NCBI GenBank assembly: GCA_947034895.1
Contig: OX344763.1
Span: 47,305,025-47,369,024, forward strand
From: Rhytidiadelphus loreus
Taxonomy: Eukaryota; Streptophyta; Bryopsida; Hypnales; Hylocomiaceae
Length of the DNA: 64,000 nt
Direction of reading: 5' to 3'
Both the position numbers and the translations under genes were made by a program. The notes beneath the pieces were generated by a model. That model had not been told where the DNA came from. It did no database searches and was given only the letters and a program-made list of their open reading frames with translations. Below are positions 48,776 through 63,130 of the stretch, one piece after another (position 1 is the stretch's first letter; every line of letters starts with the position of its first letter).

Positions 48776-51700
48776 TTAGAGGAAGAATATTCGAGCTCCA
48801 GAAAAATTGAACTCAATAAGCTCCAGCTCCATCAGATATGCGCTCACTCGTTTCACAGCCTACAATGAGGTCATTCAACAAAACCTCCACTTCTCAGAGT
48901 TTTTCAAAGAAAGCTCAGTGACATCGTACTCTGCATAAAAATTAAATCCAGGACTCACAGATATTTGTTCAAAATGGTCCTGTTAGTGTGAAAACGGACC
49001 ATGCTACAAACGCAACATGCATCTTGGTGTCTGCATTTTCTGAAGGGCAGTCACAACTCAACAGGCTGAATCATTTGAAGACTCTCATGAAGAATTTTAG
49101 AAGCAAGATGCATACTGCTTGGTTGAGAAGGATACCATCTGTATGTTGTGGGCGTCTTCTTCAGAAACGGAAGCCAGTTTTTGACTCCAAATTTGCAACC
49201 CCATCAGACCATTTGCTATATTGTCCATGTCCAGACCTTCTTCTAAGCGTGCCTTCTCAGCTTTGTAGTGTTTCCTCAGACTATCAAACCAGTACAGTGA
49301 ATTGAATTGCTTGTCTTGTCCCAGTACCTGAGGATTGCAACATGAACAAAATCAAATGCCCTTCATAATCTGAACCAGAAAAACTATACTGCAATGTCCC
49401 AAGGTGACGGGCTATATTGCCGGGGATAAACAAGGCTGCCAATAAGTTGCAAAAGTATTAGTCAAATCGGATGTCAACTACATAGGCATGAACTGACAAT
49501 ACAATACGGACACATTCAAACCCTCAAATAATTTGACATAGTTCAGTAACGAGTGATAAATACCTTTAGTACGTACGCAAGACCCATGACAAAACCATCA
49601 TCTGTGAAGAGAGCATCTGCTGAACTACGGGTCCGTTTAGAGAACTTTGATTTTGCTCGTACCATGGCTTCTACAGCATTAATAATCAAAGCCGGGACAA
49701 TGAACACGAACTCCTTCAAGTGAATGTTATCATCACTTCGCAAACCCTGATCCATATCCAGAATATTAGAGGAAAGTCTGTCATTCCATCAATAAAGCAA
49801 ACCACTAAAGACTAAAAACCATTTGTAGTATTTTAAACTACCTTCTTCAAAATTTCACTAAGCAACCCACCTGAGAGAAAACATTCACAAGGATGTTGAA
49901 GTAACCAGTCTCGTCAACAGACATATTCTGGCTCTCCAAGGCGGAATCGAGGAGTTTCCCAGCCCGCACTGCTTCTGGTGCCATGCCAAGGTTCCTCGAA
50001 GCCAGCTCAAAGCTCGTGTTCTTAGCTTCTTGTACATGGCTGCCACACCCAGTAAATTCAAAGTAACTGAGTTACTCTTGGTCCTCCTAAAGAATGATCC
50101 CAAATGTAGCCTCTACACAATCCTCAGTCAAACTTCAAACCCGTGTCTAATGCATCAATGCGTCACACATACATAGGAAGATAAACTCTTACAACAAGCG
50201 ACATACTCTCTAAATGCGAGACAATTAGAGTAGGACAATCAAACAGGTGAAATCGCAGTACCATTGACTAAGGACAAGACTTCTAAAAATCCTGAAAACA
50301 AGCATAAGTTACTCGCACTTCCATGGCTTGAAGATTGAATGATGAGGAAGTGTGCACGATCTGATGACGCAGATTGTAGGTCACACACATCCCACTAGTA
50401 ACTGGTTTAGTATAAGAAAGATGACTCTGGCACACATACCCAGTAGCCAAACTGCTGTAACTAAGTCCTCCAAGGCGCACCATGCGAACAAACCCAAGTG
50501 CGTTACCAATCTCGGCAATCAACATCCGGAACTGGTCCATGTAGCTGTGCCCACTTTCATTGCTTCCCAGCTTCTTTATCTCATGATTGAGCTTCTGTGC
50601 TCTTACAACTGGATACTCTCTTCTTTCATTCCCTTGGGTTTCCTGAAACATCTCCAATAGACAAGTGAGAACGGAAACATCTATATGCATTTGACAAATC
50701 CAAAAAGAAACAAATACATTCCGATGACTGGAAGAAGTGAGATGAAGCACCTTGATAAACCGGTACTCTTTGACAAGTCTCGACTTGATGTGATCATCGA
50801 AGAGGAACTGGGAAAATGATATAAATTTCTGAGCCAGGAACTGGTAGGTAAAGTTCACAGTTGTACTGATTATACCAGTGCCGTGGGTACGTATTGAGTT
50901 TGCCACATGGTTTACATTGATTGTATTGATGTGCTTTCTGTAGGTTGCACTTGATAACCTTTCTATAAACACCTGCAAGAAAAATCCAAGGAAAAGGTTC
51001 AAATTCGCACTGTAATGCAAGCATGAGGCGCACGTTACATGCGCTAAACTAATGAGAGCAGATAATGTTCAACAATGTTTTAGTTGATGACACGGAAACA
51101 GATCAGACACGCACTTTATTGCAGTGGATTCCACAACTGCAATTCTTATTAAATTAAGCTTGCCTTTAAGGCGTCCAGGCAATGGCCCTCAAGTGAACAC
51201 ATAACATACTAAGCCGTCACATATTGTCAGCATTGAACCAAAAATGTATGAAGGGCCAAAAAGTCCATAACGTTTAAAGACTGCCATATGAATGGAGAAA
51301 GGAGAAATGACCTGAGTATTTAGGTTGTATGTGTAGGATGCCACAAAATTGTGGATATTCCGCATAATATCCAACACATCAACGCCTTGTTCCAATGTCT
51401 GGCATGGCAAATGAATGTCATCCAATTCCAAGCCGTACTTCTGCTCAGCCAGTTGTCGCATTTCACCGTAGGTCTGCATACCAAAAACCCAATATAAAAT
51501 GCCATTAATGAAGGATTTTGACAATACCAAGACTTGATAAAAATTTATTACTACTTTGCACCATGAGACACAACCCACCTTCCAGTTATGAAGGGCCACA
51601 GCAGCATGATTGTAAAAAGCAGCATTCAGGTACACCTCCACATGAGTCTTGATATGAATGCTCTTGGTTTCCAATCGCAAGGGTTTCAATTGCAAAAACC

Positions 51701-54700
51701 ATGACAGATCTCTCACTCCTGTCTGCAGACACCATCTCCTCAGATAACATAACCTCTCCAACACGATCAAGTTTTAAATGAGTAACCCTAAAACGCTGGG
51801 GCTAATTTATGATACCACCACTCTTTTACCTCCTGCAACGTAACTTTGCTCCTTCATCCGAAATCACACTGCACCAGTAAGAAATACAATTGTATGCAAC
51901 TCAAGAAGGAAGTTCATACCCTTGTTGGATTAACATTAACAGTGCCTTTCAAATGTGCGGAATGAACGTGTAGCCGTAGATCGGTCTCAATATCACGACA
52001 GAGTGGCATCACAACTTCCTGCTAGCCAAGCCAGGTTAGGTTTGTTAAATCTGCGAAGAAAACATGAGAAAATATAACGGATTCATCGAGAACGGTATTC
52101 CATCTGCTACAAAACGATTTTGCAAAACCCTGAGGTCAGGAAGTTTACATTGATGATGGCATCTTCAAGTTCTTTTTCATAGGATTCAAGAGCAGCCTCT
52201 TCAGCATGGCCGATTTTCAGAAGCTTGATACCATCTTTGAATGCACTAACCACGTGCTGGAGACTCCGAGCTTCACGAGTCTGTGTATAAACCAAGGCGA
52301 AACATGTAGGCATCATCTCTCGAGACCAGTACAAAAACCCGCAATCTGTTGACAGTCCCACAAGCTCATGAATGTCGACCGCCATGTCCATCAACAAGCA
52401 CACTTCTTGTATCTCCGCCACTGTTTCTTCAGGGAGCTTACTCTGCAGACACACATGATATTAGGATAAAAAATATCAACAAAACGTCGAGACTGGAATT
52501 GAAATCAAAGTCAATTTGACAGTGACAGAATCATCCTGCTGTGAGACAGTGCGCAGCAATGGTAATTCTAATTCAGGGTTTGCTTAAAAGTTTTCAAGGA
52601 GGAGTAATCCTTTAACGTCATTTCCAATATACTTACAAGCCCAAAGAGTGTGTCAAGACAAATATGCAAGATTGTGCGTCGACGCAAACAAGGGCGCCCC
52701 TGCAGCATGTCCACAGCCAAGTCCACCTAAACCTCATCCCAAACATATCCATGAGAATTACGTTTGCAAATTACGTCGGGCTTTTCCAGTTAGTACAACC
52801 AGTAATTAAAGAAAAAAGGAATGTACAAACAGCAAACTATGAACACAAATGTATTCGAGTTACAACAAATAAGCATACACTATAAGAAAGACTCTTACAG
52901 CTGCCAGGGCATCTTCGAACTTAGTGTCCGCTTCCTTCCCACCTTTCATATAACCAAAGACAAGAACCGAAATCGGTAAGATCCAAGACATACAAAAGGC
53001 AACGCAACAAACAATTTAGCTGCGTAGGATACAACCAATTGAAAAACAAAGCATTGAGGATCTTTCATCAAGAGGATAATTGCATTCGGTACATATCGTC
53101 AAACGAACACAAGGATACTCAAAAAGTAGTCACCAGACAAGCGATGCAATAATTTCATAGCAAAGAAAGATTCGGCATATTTCAAGAAAATAAGAAAAGA
53201 ACCACTCTCGTCTAGTAAACTTATATGTTCGGCGAAAACCGTAACTGGCGTCAATTAATACTGTAACTAAAAAGACACTTCGGAAAACATTCAATTCAAA
53301 AGTATATTACTTGAAGTGAATTGCTCAGCAAGACATCTAGCGCCTATGATAGATCATCCGAATCTCCAGCTCATTTGGTGATTAAGACAATTCGTTGGAC
53401 CCAACATCAACAAGTCAAGGTATTGAATAAGGGGAAGAAGTCGTACGAGTGAAGGAGCGAGTAAAAAGATTTAAACTGCTGGATTTAGAAACCGCCGTGA
53501 TTTCAGCCTCCACCTGTGCCTGCATGCCAATCAAATCTGGTTGATATCCCGATAATGTGTTAACAAGTGGTTATCTTACGATTCTGCCTGGAATTTATCA
53601 AGCCCAGAAACCAATAACATAGATGACATTGCTTGATACAAAAAGAGAAAGTACACACTTGGCATTACACTTCATCGAATTCCCATTTTGAGAAGGAACA
53701 CCTGGATATTTTGTCGTTATATATCTCAAAGCACATAGCTTAGGAAAGGCTGCTCATAACCATTGACATGAATAAAAAGTAACACAGCTCAAATGGCCCT
53801 TGGAGCAAAAATGTATCGAATGCAAGACCACTACGAACAATAAGGCCACATTCTGACCTGGGATCGAACAGACAGATTCAGATTCAAAATGAAAGGAACA
53901 ACACTTACCCTAAGTGACAAGAGATGCTTTTGTATTTGAGTTTGTGCTAGCTCTAAAATGTTGCTCATTGCTTGCACCGTTTCACTATTTCGTCTGTGAT
54001 ACACTGCCCTTACTACCTGCACCACGAACAAACACCCCGTAGCGATGAATGGATATAGTATAATCTTCATTATTACTGTGATCAACTGCTGACATTACCG
54101 AAACACAATACAGATTAATACTACATCAATCAGAAACCGCCTACATCACGAATAACACTGCAGATTTTATCGTAAGCTGGTCAATGTCTCATAAAGAATT
54201 CCACATTTCCACCTAATACCAGCACAAATAATTTATAAGTCTCTACGAATGAACTATTTACAGCGAGCTAATATCTAACAAATGATCGCATGCAGAGATA
54301 ATCCTAGATTTCTAATTGGAGAAGTTTCAAATTATGTTAGATTTCAGCGCCAACTGCAAAGATACCATTTGAGAAAGAAGGAAACCTGAAGCAGTTCTGC
54401 TGCATGTCGTAGGCTACGTACTTGGTCCTTACTCAGTGGCTCCTACAATGCAAAAGTCACACGTTTCACAACAACTCAAGTGGCGCCATAACAGAACTTG
54501 GAAAGGAAGCCATTCGTCTTTTGCGAGGCATATAGAGAAAGTCATATAAAGAGCCAGAAGACTGTCGCTAGTTGTTTAGACTGAGACATACTTATACTCC
54601 GTATGATTTAGTTAAGTATATACTTATAATCCGTATGATTTAGTTTAGTATGATTCCGTTTATACGGGATCCCGCAGAGGATCCGTCCAATATCAAGAAA

Positions 54701-57700
54701 GAAGAGACCGGATGATTCCATTAAATAGAGATGGAAAGATGTCAGGAAGATTTCTCACCTCCAAAGATACGTGACAGTCAATAGTGGCCCGAATGATGTG
54801 CCGAAGATTGTTGGCTAGAAACACGCCCTGTGGTTAAAAAACTCAAAAAGAGAACACCTATAAACAATATGACATTCAATAAACCTTTAACATCTGGAGG
54901 AATGAACTGACCATTGGCAGTTCAAACAAAGAACCGCAGGAGTAAATCACGTGCAATTGGTTCTTGTACAAATCGCCTATTCAATTAGTAAAGAAATAGG
55001 TCGCACGACCTATTATCTTCATATCATATCAATCTCAACCCCACCTGTAGGGTACTCTTAAACAAAGATATCATACGTATGGGTGCATTAATTCAGTACG
55101 TTTCCAAAAGTTATTTTCATGTTGACCTCCATATCATAACTAAGCAGATTTAGACTTCTTGAGTTTGTTACTGAAATACATAGTGTCCCTCTCGAGTTTC
55201 CATAAACAAACCGACTTGAGAGAGTAAGATGCTTTAGTAGGATTGGGGTACCTGAGCAAGCTGCTTCAACCTCATTCTCAACATCGCATGAATTGCTAAT
55301 CGTTGCACCTGCATGCCACGTGTAGAATTAAGGCAATAATAACTTTACTGTATGCGAAAAACATGCCATGGATATAATGCTTTCACTCAATTACCCCTGT
55401 TTCATGTTTTCTTTTCCACAATGGCAGAAGATAATGATCAAAAGTAGCATGACCATGTACTTGTGACTGTGCACGATATGTAAGTGCAAGATGACAGTGC
55501 CATAGAATAATGCTCGTGCTGTGCACACAACAAAAAATAGAAAACTAAATAAAAACCATAAAATCAGTGTTTGCACCTCGTATAATCACAAAAAGACAAG
55601 CTAGTGAAATTTTAAGATCTGGACAAGTCAAGTCTTCAGGATAATCTAGCACTGAAGGCTTACAGTGGGTGATACCGTCGAGTCAAATGACACAAGCCAA
55701 TTCACCAGTGTACTCTGAATGTTCTGTGCGACCCTGAATGAAAATATATCAGTGCGACTACGGACAGACTTTCCAGAAGAGAAGACAAAACATGAAGAAA
55801 ATGAATGGCTGTTCGATTCCAATCTCTGCAGAGTTCAGAGAGCTCTATATTCTCTATTTATGTATTTATAGAGATACTATAGTGTTTCACTATAAATATC
55901 TTCCGTAGAGAAAAATAAACATGTTTAGTTGTCCTGGAAGTTGAGTTCCTTCAATCACAAGCAGTATTAATCTAAGGCATAACGTGGGAAAAACCTGCTT
56001 AATGCTTCATCCAGGCCTGTTAAGTAGGCCTGATTGATTGCTGCAGCATCTTTTCGGGCCTCTCTCAGAAATGGGGCAGAAAGAGACCAAGGTGGTAGTT
56101 GGGCCCTTAAGAACTCCAAACAGTTCAGTTGTGTATTACAGAACACATGAATAACAGGTGCCCTTTTCAGAACGTCCATGACAAGCTTCGAAACCTTCTT
56201 TTCTGGTGCATAATCGACTACGTTGTCCATGCAAAGCACCATATATGCGTGTCATACTTCTTAGCAAAAATGAATATTCAATAGCGTCTAAGCTCCTCCA
56301 GGTAGCTGACGGTACAGTGCAAACTTATGTAAAGAAGAATCACACTAGCATAAGCTTTGGACAATGGATTGATTAAAAGCCTAAATCCCAATAAGACTGT
56401 AGTGCGAATGTCCTCCAGACTACCAGTCGATATTTAGTTTATGACCAATTGGGAAGGAATTCAGAGTGTAAACTTTTTAAATGAAAATAGTCGTCCGGTC
56501 AACATGCCACTAATCTAAGATTGCAATCGGTCTCAACTTGCAGTTGCAAAAAATTCAACTCAATACAATTCAATGACTGAGAAACTTTTGTGGATAATTT
56601 AAGAAAAAAAATGCGGCAAATATCGAGAAAAGAAACTTAATTCAACAGAAGCCTAGTTGTACATTTCATGTCCACAATACGACTCGACTTCGTGGTCATA
56701 TACTCTTGCAATTCAAGAGTCAGTGTAGGGTAGTACCAGTCATCCACGAATGACATATAAAACTTGCAACTAGGCCTGCAATCTGGTCCCGATCGTGGGG
56801 CCGCTCTCTCATTGTATCTGAACACACAACGAGAAAAACGAAGCACTGATCATGGCACCTTCGAAGAAGATTTTGTGGAGGAAGTTTGGATTATAACATA
56901 ACAGGAACGAGCGTACACGTTTCAAGTTGACCTAAGTCCCACTTGCGCTAATTGCGCAAGTGTACCTGCCAGTCATAGACCCAGATGTGACTTGGAGCTC
57001 AAACTCTGGCTCAATTGAATAGGGCATATACGAATACGACACTCTGAGAAAGATGAATCCTCTCACCAAGTCGAGAGATGCTTTCACTGAGGCTGTCACG
57101 TATCAAGGTTGCAAATTCATCTAAAAATATTTTATTGTTTTTCACATTTACCATCTCCATATTTCCATGAAAATCCTCCTGCATACACCTCTGCATTGAC
57201 AAACGTCTCCGTTTAGTACTTGTCCAACTCTAGACTCTCATACTGTTCAAGAGATCCTCTACAGAATCTATTTGAATGACTGTGGGAAGGAGATGAATAC
57301 TTGGAAAAGACCAGTGGTCAAAATGTTGTCCATATCATTGACAGCTCGGTCTAACTCTTCCACATTTTCGGGCACCATGTCGAACCGAGATGGCTCACTT
57401 CGTACTGAATGCAGCATCCTGCGACACCGCCCATAGAATATAATGACACAAACAATCTTACTGTTGCATGCTCCGACTGAGCAGAGTGACTGAGATACCT
57501 GAAATATGATCATAAAAAATATTTTAAAAATGCTGAGAAAGATCCACAGACCTTGTAAAGAGGGACATGGCGTGGCCAATGCTGAGGTTTTGTGAGATAA
57601 TCTCATCTACAGTAGCAATCACCGAGAGCCCATCCACCAGAGAAGAGAACACTGTTCGGAGGTGGCAAGACAGGAAGTAAGGGCGAGGAGCATCATTTCT

Positions 57701-58467
57701 GTGGATGGACTCCAATTGCTTTACCAAGTTTCTAATCAAGCTCCGCAATCCAGCAATGAACTCAACGAGATCGTTGAAAAAGGTAAGCGATTTTGCAAAA
57801 GATTTCTGTAATTCTCCCTCTGCTTGCACGTCCTCCCCACTAGGACGTAATCCAAACAAAAGCAATCGTGGATAGAATCTGGCTTGAGCCAACTGCCGGA
57901 ATCTACCCATTTCTATACAGTCAAATGCAAAGACAGTCACAATTTTGTTAAAAATCGAATCCTCCGTGATCATCACAAGGTCTAGGACATCTGCATCATC
58001 GCAGATGTAAGTCCGCAGCTGGACGGGGTCTTGATTCACATCTGCAGCCTCCCGAGGGGCAGCGACGGTACAGCCATAGTCAACAACGGATTCCAGGACG
58101 GCAGATGCCACACCCCGCCACTCATCCACAAAGCGACGAAGCCTCTCGTGCTGTTCCTCTGCCACTAAGCCGCCTGCGCTTGCACCGAACCAGAGTAAGT
58201 AAAAATCCATCAAATACAGAAAAAAGTCTGAATTTGTACACAATTGAGCAGAAGCAAGCTGGATTAGCAGGCCTCACAATGAGGCATAGACACCCCCTCT
58301 CCTCTTCCCCAGAGTTCGCCCTCCCGCGTCGGCCGCCTCGAAGGCTGCCCATTGTTGCTACTCGGGGGTTGCAACATCTTCCAGCTAGGCAAGATCCCCT
58401 CCTCTGATACCTGAGCTGGTTCTTTCATCTCCTCCAAAATGCACGCAATCCTCACCCTCTCATCCAA
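48776..58467 (-). CDS. WASHC4: WASH complex subunit 4 (SWIP)
   Basis: About 25 exons close in phase into ~1235 residues (human SWIP: 1173). Exons, high to low coordinate: 58467-58278, 58173-57552, 57418-57301, 57190-57043, 56817-56737, 56202-55995, 55733-55664, 55308-55252, 54827-54759, 54442-54386, 54016-53909, 53513-53477, 52942-52899, 52726-52637, 52442-52149, 52018-51920, 51722-51579, 51473-51312, 50972-50751, 50642-50440, 50291-50262, 50066-49871, 49746-49564, 49327-49136, 48859-48776. Family blocks include LPCQTLEQGVDVLDIMRNIH, VANSIRTHGTGI, NFTYQFLAQKF, DDHIKSRLVK, ALFTDDGFVMGLAYVLK and the C-terminal YLMELELIEFNFSGARIFF. SWIP is a core scaffold of the pentameric WASH complex, which activates Arp2/3 actin nucleation on endosomes. 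Exon 1 and the tiny exons near 53.5 and 50.3 kb are the least certain. No disabling change was found. Confidence 0.93.
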
Positions 58468-59009
58468 TCCGACACTCCACTACCAACAACAACTAGAACT
58501 CCCACAACATCGGAACCCTAACTCCACACACACGCTCCAAGAACTAACTCCTTGTCACCGAATCGGAATGGAATAACACCAGTTCACGCCCTCTTGAAAT
58601 CCTCGTACTCCGAAGCTTCCAATGAAGATCGGAAAAGAAAATCGGCGAATCGGCGAGAAAACGGCCACGCCCGCCACTTGCCACTTGTACAACAAGGCAA
58701 CGAACCCTCACTTCATGCCCTAAAAGGGAGCCGGAGAAATTCGAATGCAGAGGAAGATCCAAGGCATGAATTCAGAAGAAGTGGCGGAATAGGGGAGATC
58801 TACGAAGAAGGGCAGAAACGGCAGGGTGCAGGAATAGGTAAATGACTTGATTCAAATGAAGCCACAAGAACGCCAAGACTCGACAGACTCCGCCATAGCC
58901 AGCCTTGCTCAGCAAATTGGCATCCGATCCATGCTCTCAAAACATGTCCGAAAGGAGGCCGCCACAGCACCACTTTCAAATGGTTTGCATAACATTCAGT
59001 AGTCTTCAT
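58468..59009 (-). promoter_or_regulatory. WASHC4 5' leader and promoter region
   Basis: G+C-richer DNA above the chosen ATG (58465-58467) continues to about 59010, where AT-rich DNA with repeats begins. Frames of 62-97 codons on both strands have no family resemblance and look compositional. If exon 1 as drawn is wrong, the start could instead lie in the exon-2 frame near 58208. Confidence 0.4.
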
Positions 59010-59388
59010 GCTCCTTCATGAATCCACGTGAGCCCCCACCTGTCTACAATACTTACTGTAGGTACTCAACAAATACTATTCAGTGTGGAATATTCTACAT
59101 CGTATACCGTATTGTAGAGTGAAGGCAGTGACAGTGCATGCTACTGAATGTTATGTGCCACTCTAGATATTGTGGGGATAATTCTAAGAATTGAGGATAT
59201 ATCCTACAAATGCACGAGTAGATAAAACACTATTCAAAATATCAGAAAGTGATATCATATTTTTCTAACAAAAGAATGAAATTGTTATGAATTTTTGAAG
59301 GTACCAATGCCATTAGGTCACTTGAAAATCAACTAAAAGAGAATCTACAATGATCATCTTACTCACCGAATGTAACCAAAACAATCTT

Positions 59389-60332
59389 TTAACCCCCAAA
59401 TGTCAAAGACTATGTTTTCACCAAAACTGCTCCAAAACTGCCCCTTGCATTTACAAGCACCAAATTGTAGATGAAATACATTTTTGGACACATGTAACCG
59501 TAGGATCTTGTAGTAAAATAGTTTGAAAAGATTTCGAAATTTTTTTCAGAATTTTCCACCATGTAGATTGCAACGTTTGAAGTGACAAAAATCTTTTGGG
59601 GGGCCATGTGAAAATACGGAAAGCTGCACTTCACAAGGTCACATTTGTATGAAAAAATGTCCAAAATGGTGGTTATTCTTTGGATTCATTCCTCAAGTCA
59701 AGTTGGCTACATGCTTGAGAAATTTTAGATCATTTGGAATTGTACAACATATAGGAAAAAAATAGTAAGTAGAAAGATGTAGAGAATGATAAAAAAATAC
59801 TAAATTGTTAACAATTTATGTATAGAATTGAAAAATGCCAATCCTAATGGTTGTAATGTTGTAATAAACAATATACACCTAATGTTTTTATTTTTTTTCA
59901 AAAATATTTGAAATTGAGTTAAATAAAAGACTTCAAAGTTTATTTTAGAGTAGAGATTCCATATCTAACCACAAACTAACCCAAACTAAAATTCCTCATA
60001 ACTTTCATCTCATTAATCAAAATGGAATGATTCAAAGCTTACCACATATATAAAAATCCATAGAATCAATTTCAAATTTTTATTTCTTTTAAAAGTGATT
60101 TTCAAAGAAGTTTTTTTTTCTACCTGGGCTACCCGCCGAACACTAAGAATTACATATCATGCAATAACTTTTGAACCATGTAGTCAAAAGTTATGAAAAT
60201 TGTTGGGCCTCAAAGCTACTCCTCAAGCACACATTGTGTGAAATTCTCAAAGAAAAAAAAATTCCATTTGTAGTGAGCTGCCCAAAATCGCTTTGTTGCC
60301 AAAAAAACGATATTTGGACGTTTAGGGGTTAA
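59389..60332. mobile_element. TTAA/CCCC element, copy 7 (944 bp)
   Basis: It opens TTAACCCCCAAATGTCAAAG and closes TTTGGACGTTTAGGGGTTAA. The left body (ccaaaactgctccaaaactg, catgtaaccgtaggatcttg) parallels that of the copies at 21043 and 39594. There is no coding capacity. Confidence 0.75.
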
Positions 60333-62052
60333 AACAACTACTTTATGAACTCTTAGTCACCAAATGTAGTCACAATATTCTTCTTAAAAGGTTACTATAT
60401 TAACCTCTAGAAAGTCCAATGGACATTTTTCATCAAATGAATAATCTTGGGGAGCATCTGGCAGTCATAGAATTGTAAAGTTTCATTCAAAATGATTTAT
60501 TCCAAGAAAGGGGTGGGGTGGGGTGCAAAGTCTTCTTAACTAGTAATCATGCTCATTGAAAGCTTCACTATATTTATGGAGACACAAAACTATGAAAAAA
60601 TGGCAAAACTACACTTGGGATTTCATCATTTTTCACATTAGTCTTTAATATTCATTCTTTTTTAGGCAACACTTTGATGGCAAGCTCCGCTTGCAAATGA
60701 CCCCAACAATAAGTCAAGAGTAATTCTTCTAGCAATAACTAGTAGTATTTTGAATTGTGTATGCACCAACATTCTCTCAACAGTGTTTCATGGCAAATTT
60801 GGACCAATGTTTTTCTTTAATTGATCACAATGATTTAAGACAATGTTTTGAATTGTGTGATTTGCAGCCCCTATAATAAGACCCATATTGGCAATCCCAT
60901 ATGCATTTTCAAGGGACAAGTTTGTAAGAGAAATAAGTACATGAAGTCTATAGTTAAAAATATATTTTGTGTCTTTGCCATTCAATTATTTTGTAAGATA
61001 TTTAAATCTTAAATTTTAAACTTTTTGGAAATCTACTCAAATCAATTGAAGTCTTAAAAAATTTATGAATTTGGGGAGTCTACTCAAATCAATTGAAGTT
61101 TAAAAAAATATATGAATTTTGCAAATCTACAAAACTAAATAGATGAATACTACAATTGAGCTCATATTGTCAACCAACTTACATGCATACTATTAGTTGA
61201 AACTACTATTGAGAATATAATTTTATATATTTTGACAAAGATATTAATCAATTATATTCATCAAAAGTAATTTTGAATTGTGAAGTTTTTAATAATAAAA
61301 TCATCTGCTTATACATGATATGCAATACTAAAGGTTATACATTTTCTAAATGATGTCACATTATATGAGGTCATGATACCTCTTAAAACAACATTGTATT
61401 TGTCAAGGGAATCTAATTTTTATAAAGATCTAATAGTTGAAAAAAATAATCTATTTTTATTTTTTGGAGGTCCCAACTCGGGTAGGGAGAATGGAGTATC
61501 ATTTTGCTTTGAAACTTTGCATACTTCTTCCTATCTTTAAGCTCAATTCAAATATAAAATTCTATATATTTATTTTGGAGGGCCCCAACTCGGGCAAAAG
61601 GAATAGAGCATCATTTAGTTTTGAAATTTTGCATAGAAGTTCTTTTAATTTGAGTCTCTACTCAAATATGAAGTCTCTATATAATATGAATGAAGATGAA
61701 TGAATTTTCTACATATATAGAATGAATGAATCCTAGCATTCATATAATGTAGAGAATTCATTCATCTTCAAAACCCTAGCAAAGCAACATTGTCAAAGCC
61801 TAGTTAGTCTTGAAAAAAACATTTATCCTATTTTGTATTAGGCTTTGCAAGCTTTGTTCTCACACATTGCTATTAGATATTGTGATTGCATGTGGAATCT
61901 AATACAAACAAGGCCTTAATTTATGCCAACTTACAAAAAGGTTGGAGTTTATTTTCTCTATGTCACCATATTAGGAGTTATGAAAAAGATCTTATGATTT
62001 AAAAATGAAAAAAATGAATAGTCTATTTTTATAAAGTACTAATTTTGGCAAT
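60333..62052. other. AT-rich stretch with a tandem duplication
   Basis: A partial TTAA-like end (attaacctctagaaagtcca) lies near 60400. Otherwise only the duplication at 61446-61670 was recognised; no gene. Confidence 0.4.
61446..61670 (+). repeat. two tandem copies of a ~112-bp unit
   Basis: tttttggaggtcccaactcg (ggtaggga, gaatggagtatcattttg) near 61460 recurs as attttggagggccccaactc (gggcaaaa, gaatagagcatcattt) near 61572. The copies continue alike to the tttgaaa(c/t)tttgcata word. The copies differ by about one base in ten, judged by eye. Confidence 0.75.
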
Positions 62053-62343
62053 CATTAGAAGGGATTTGAGGCCTTCGGAAGATTGTTTTGGGTTGTTTTC
62101 CTTGCTACGAACCATTGCAATGCTAGTAGACTATTAAATAATAATAATAATAAATTAATTTTTTTGAAAATTTTGAAAAAAATCTAAAATTTTGAAATTA
62201 AAATATCTAAAAATTAATTAAATATTATTGTTTGATATTGCCATGATCTCTAGACCATGTCAAACTACTAATGTGGCACTATTCCCATCTTCCCCACAAT
62301 TTGAAAACTTGTTGTCTTCTAAAGGCCTCAAAAAACATCTAAT
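62053..62343. mobile_element. TIR element, CATTAGAAGGGATTTGAGGCC type (291 bp)
   Basis: The left end CATTAGAAGGGATTTGAGGC and the right end AGGCCTCAAAAAACATCTAAT are imperfect inverses, and both relate to the ends of the elements at 24947 and 63131. The centre is A/T-rich without a frame. Confidence 0.65.
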
Positions 62344-63130
62344 ATTTAGGGAGCATTTGTTAATTTTTGACACGTGGTTCTTTAAGGATTAACTAGTTCC
62401 TAGGGCGGAGATTTTATCCAAATTGGACATATGGTCTTTTGAATGATAAACAAAAGATGTGAGAATGTAACTAATTACTCAACCATTGAAGAGGGATATC
62501 AAGACAAATGCTAAATTCAACTTGTATCACCCTACTTATTATGTCTATTTTATACTTAGGGCTGGATTAAAGGCTAGCCCAAACTCTCCAAATTTGAACC
62601 AATAGGATCATTGAATTCTTCCAGATTTGGCCCAAGAGCAAGGCTAAAACTACAACTCATCCTATGTGTTGCCTTAGGTGGCATAGTTTTGGCACCAAAC
62701 CCTTTGATCCCAAGGAAGAAACTGGAACAAGCTTTTGGGTGGCCTAAAATGCCATCTAGGGATGGATTGGACGCCTCCATTGGATCATGAACATCTCTAC
62801 CATCAATCAACAAAAGTTATTATTTTAAACTTTGACCCTTCATAACTTTGGCATATAATATCCAAATGCCGTGACACAGCCATATTTGTTAAAGAGAGAC
62901 AATTTGTGATCTCATATTATCTTTGATTTTACATTTAGATGACAATAAGTGTTTGATATTGATTTTTTTTGGAAAATTGAGACTTTAATATGTTAATACA
63001 TTTACAAACCTTTGATTTTATAAAAGTTAATATGTTCATAAATTTTTTATTTGTTAAAGTAGAGGTCTCAAATAACAGGGCTAAAGTCTCAAAATGTCCA
63101 TTTTGTCTCAATTTAACAAATATGGTCATC
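62344..63130. other. AT-rich spacer, nothing recognised
   Basis: Short frames only, on both strands, between two related TIR elements. Confidence 0.35.

Noticed and set aside
48776..58467. Strumpellin (WASHC5) as the identity of the large minus-strand gene
   Set aside because: Strumpellin was considered first because it is another WASH subunit, but the blocks LPCQTLEQGVDVLDIM, NSIRTHGTGI and ALFTDDGFVMGLAYVLK belong to SWIP/WASHC4.
58552..58845. 97-codon plus-strand frame near the WASHC4 start
   Set aside because: Low complexity and charged, no family resemblance, and it overlaps minus-strand leader DNA.
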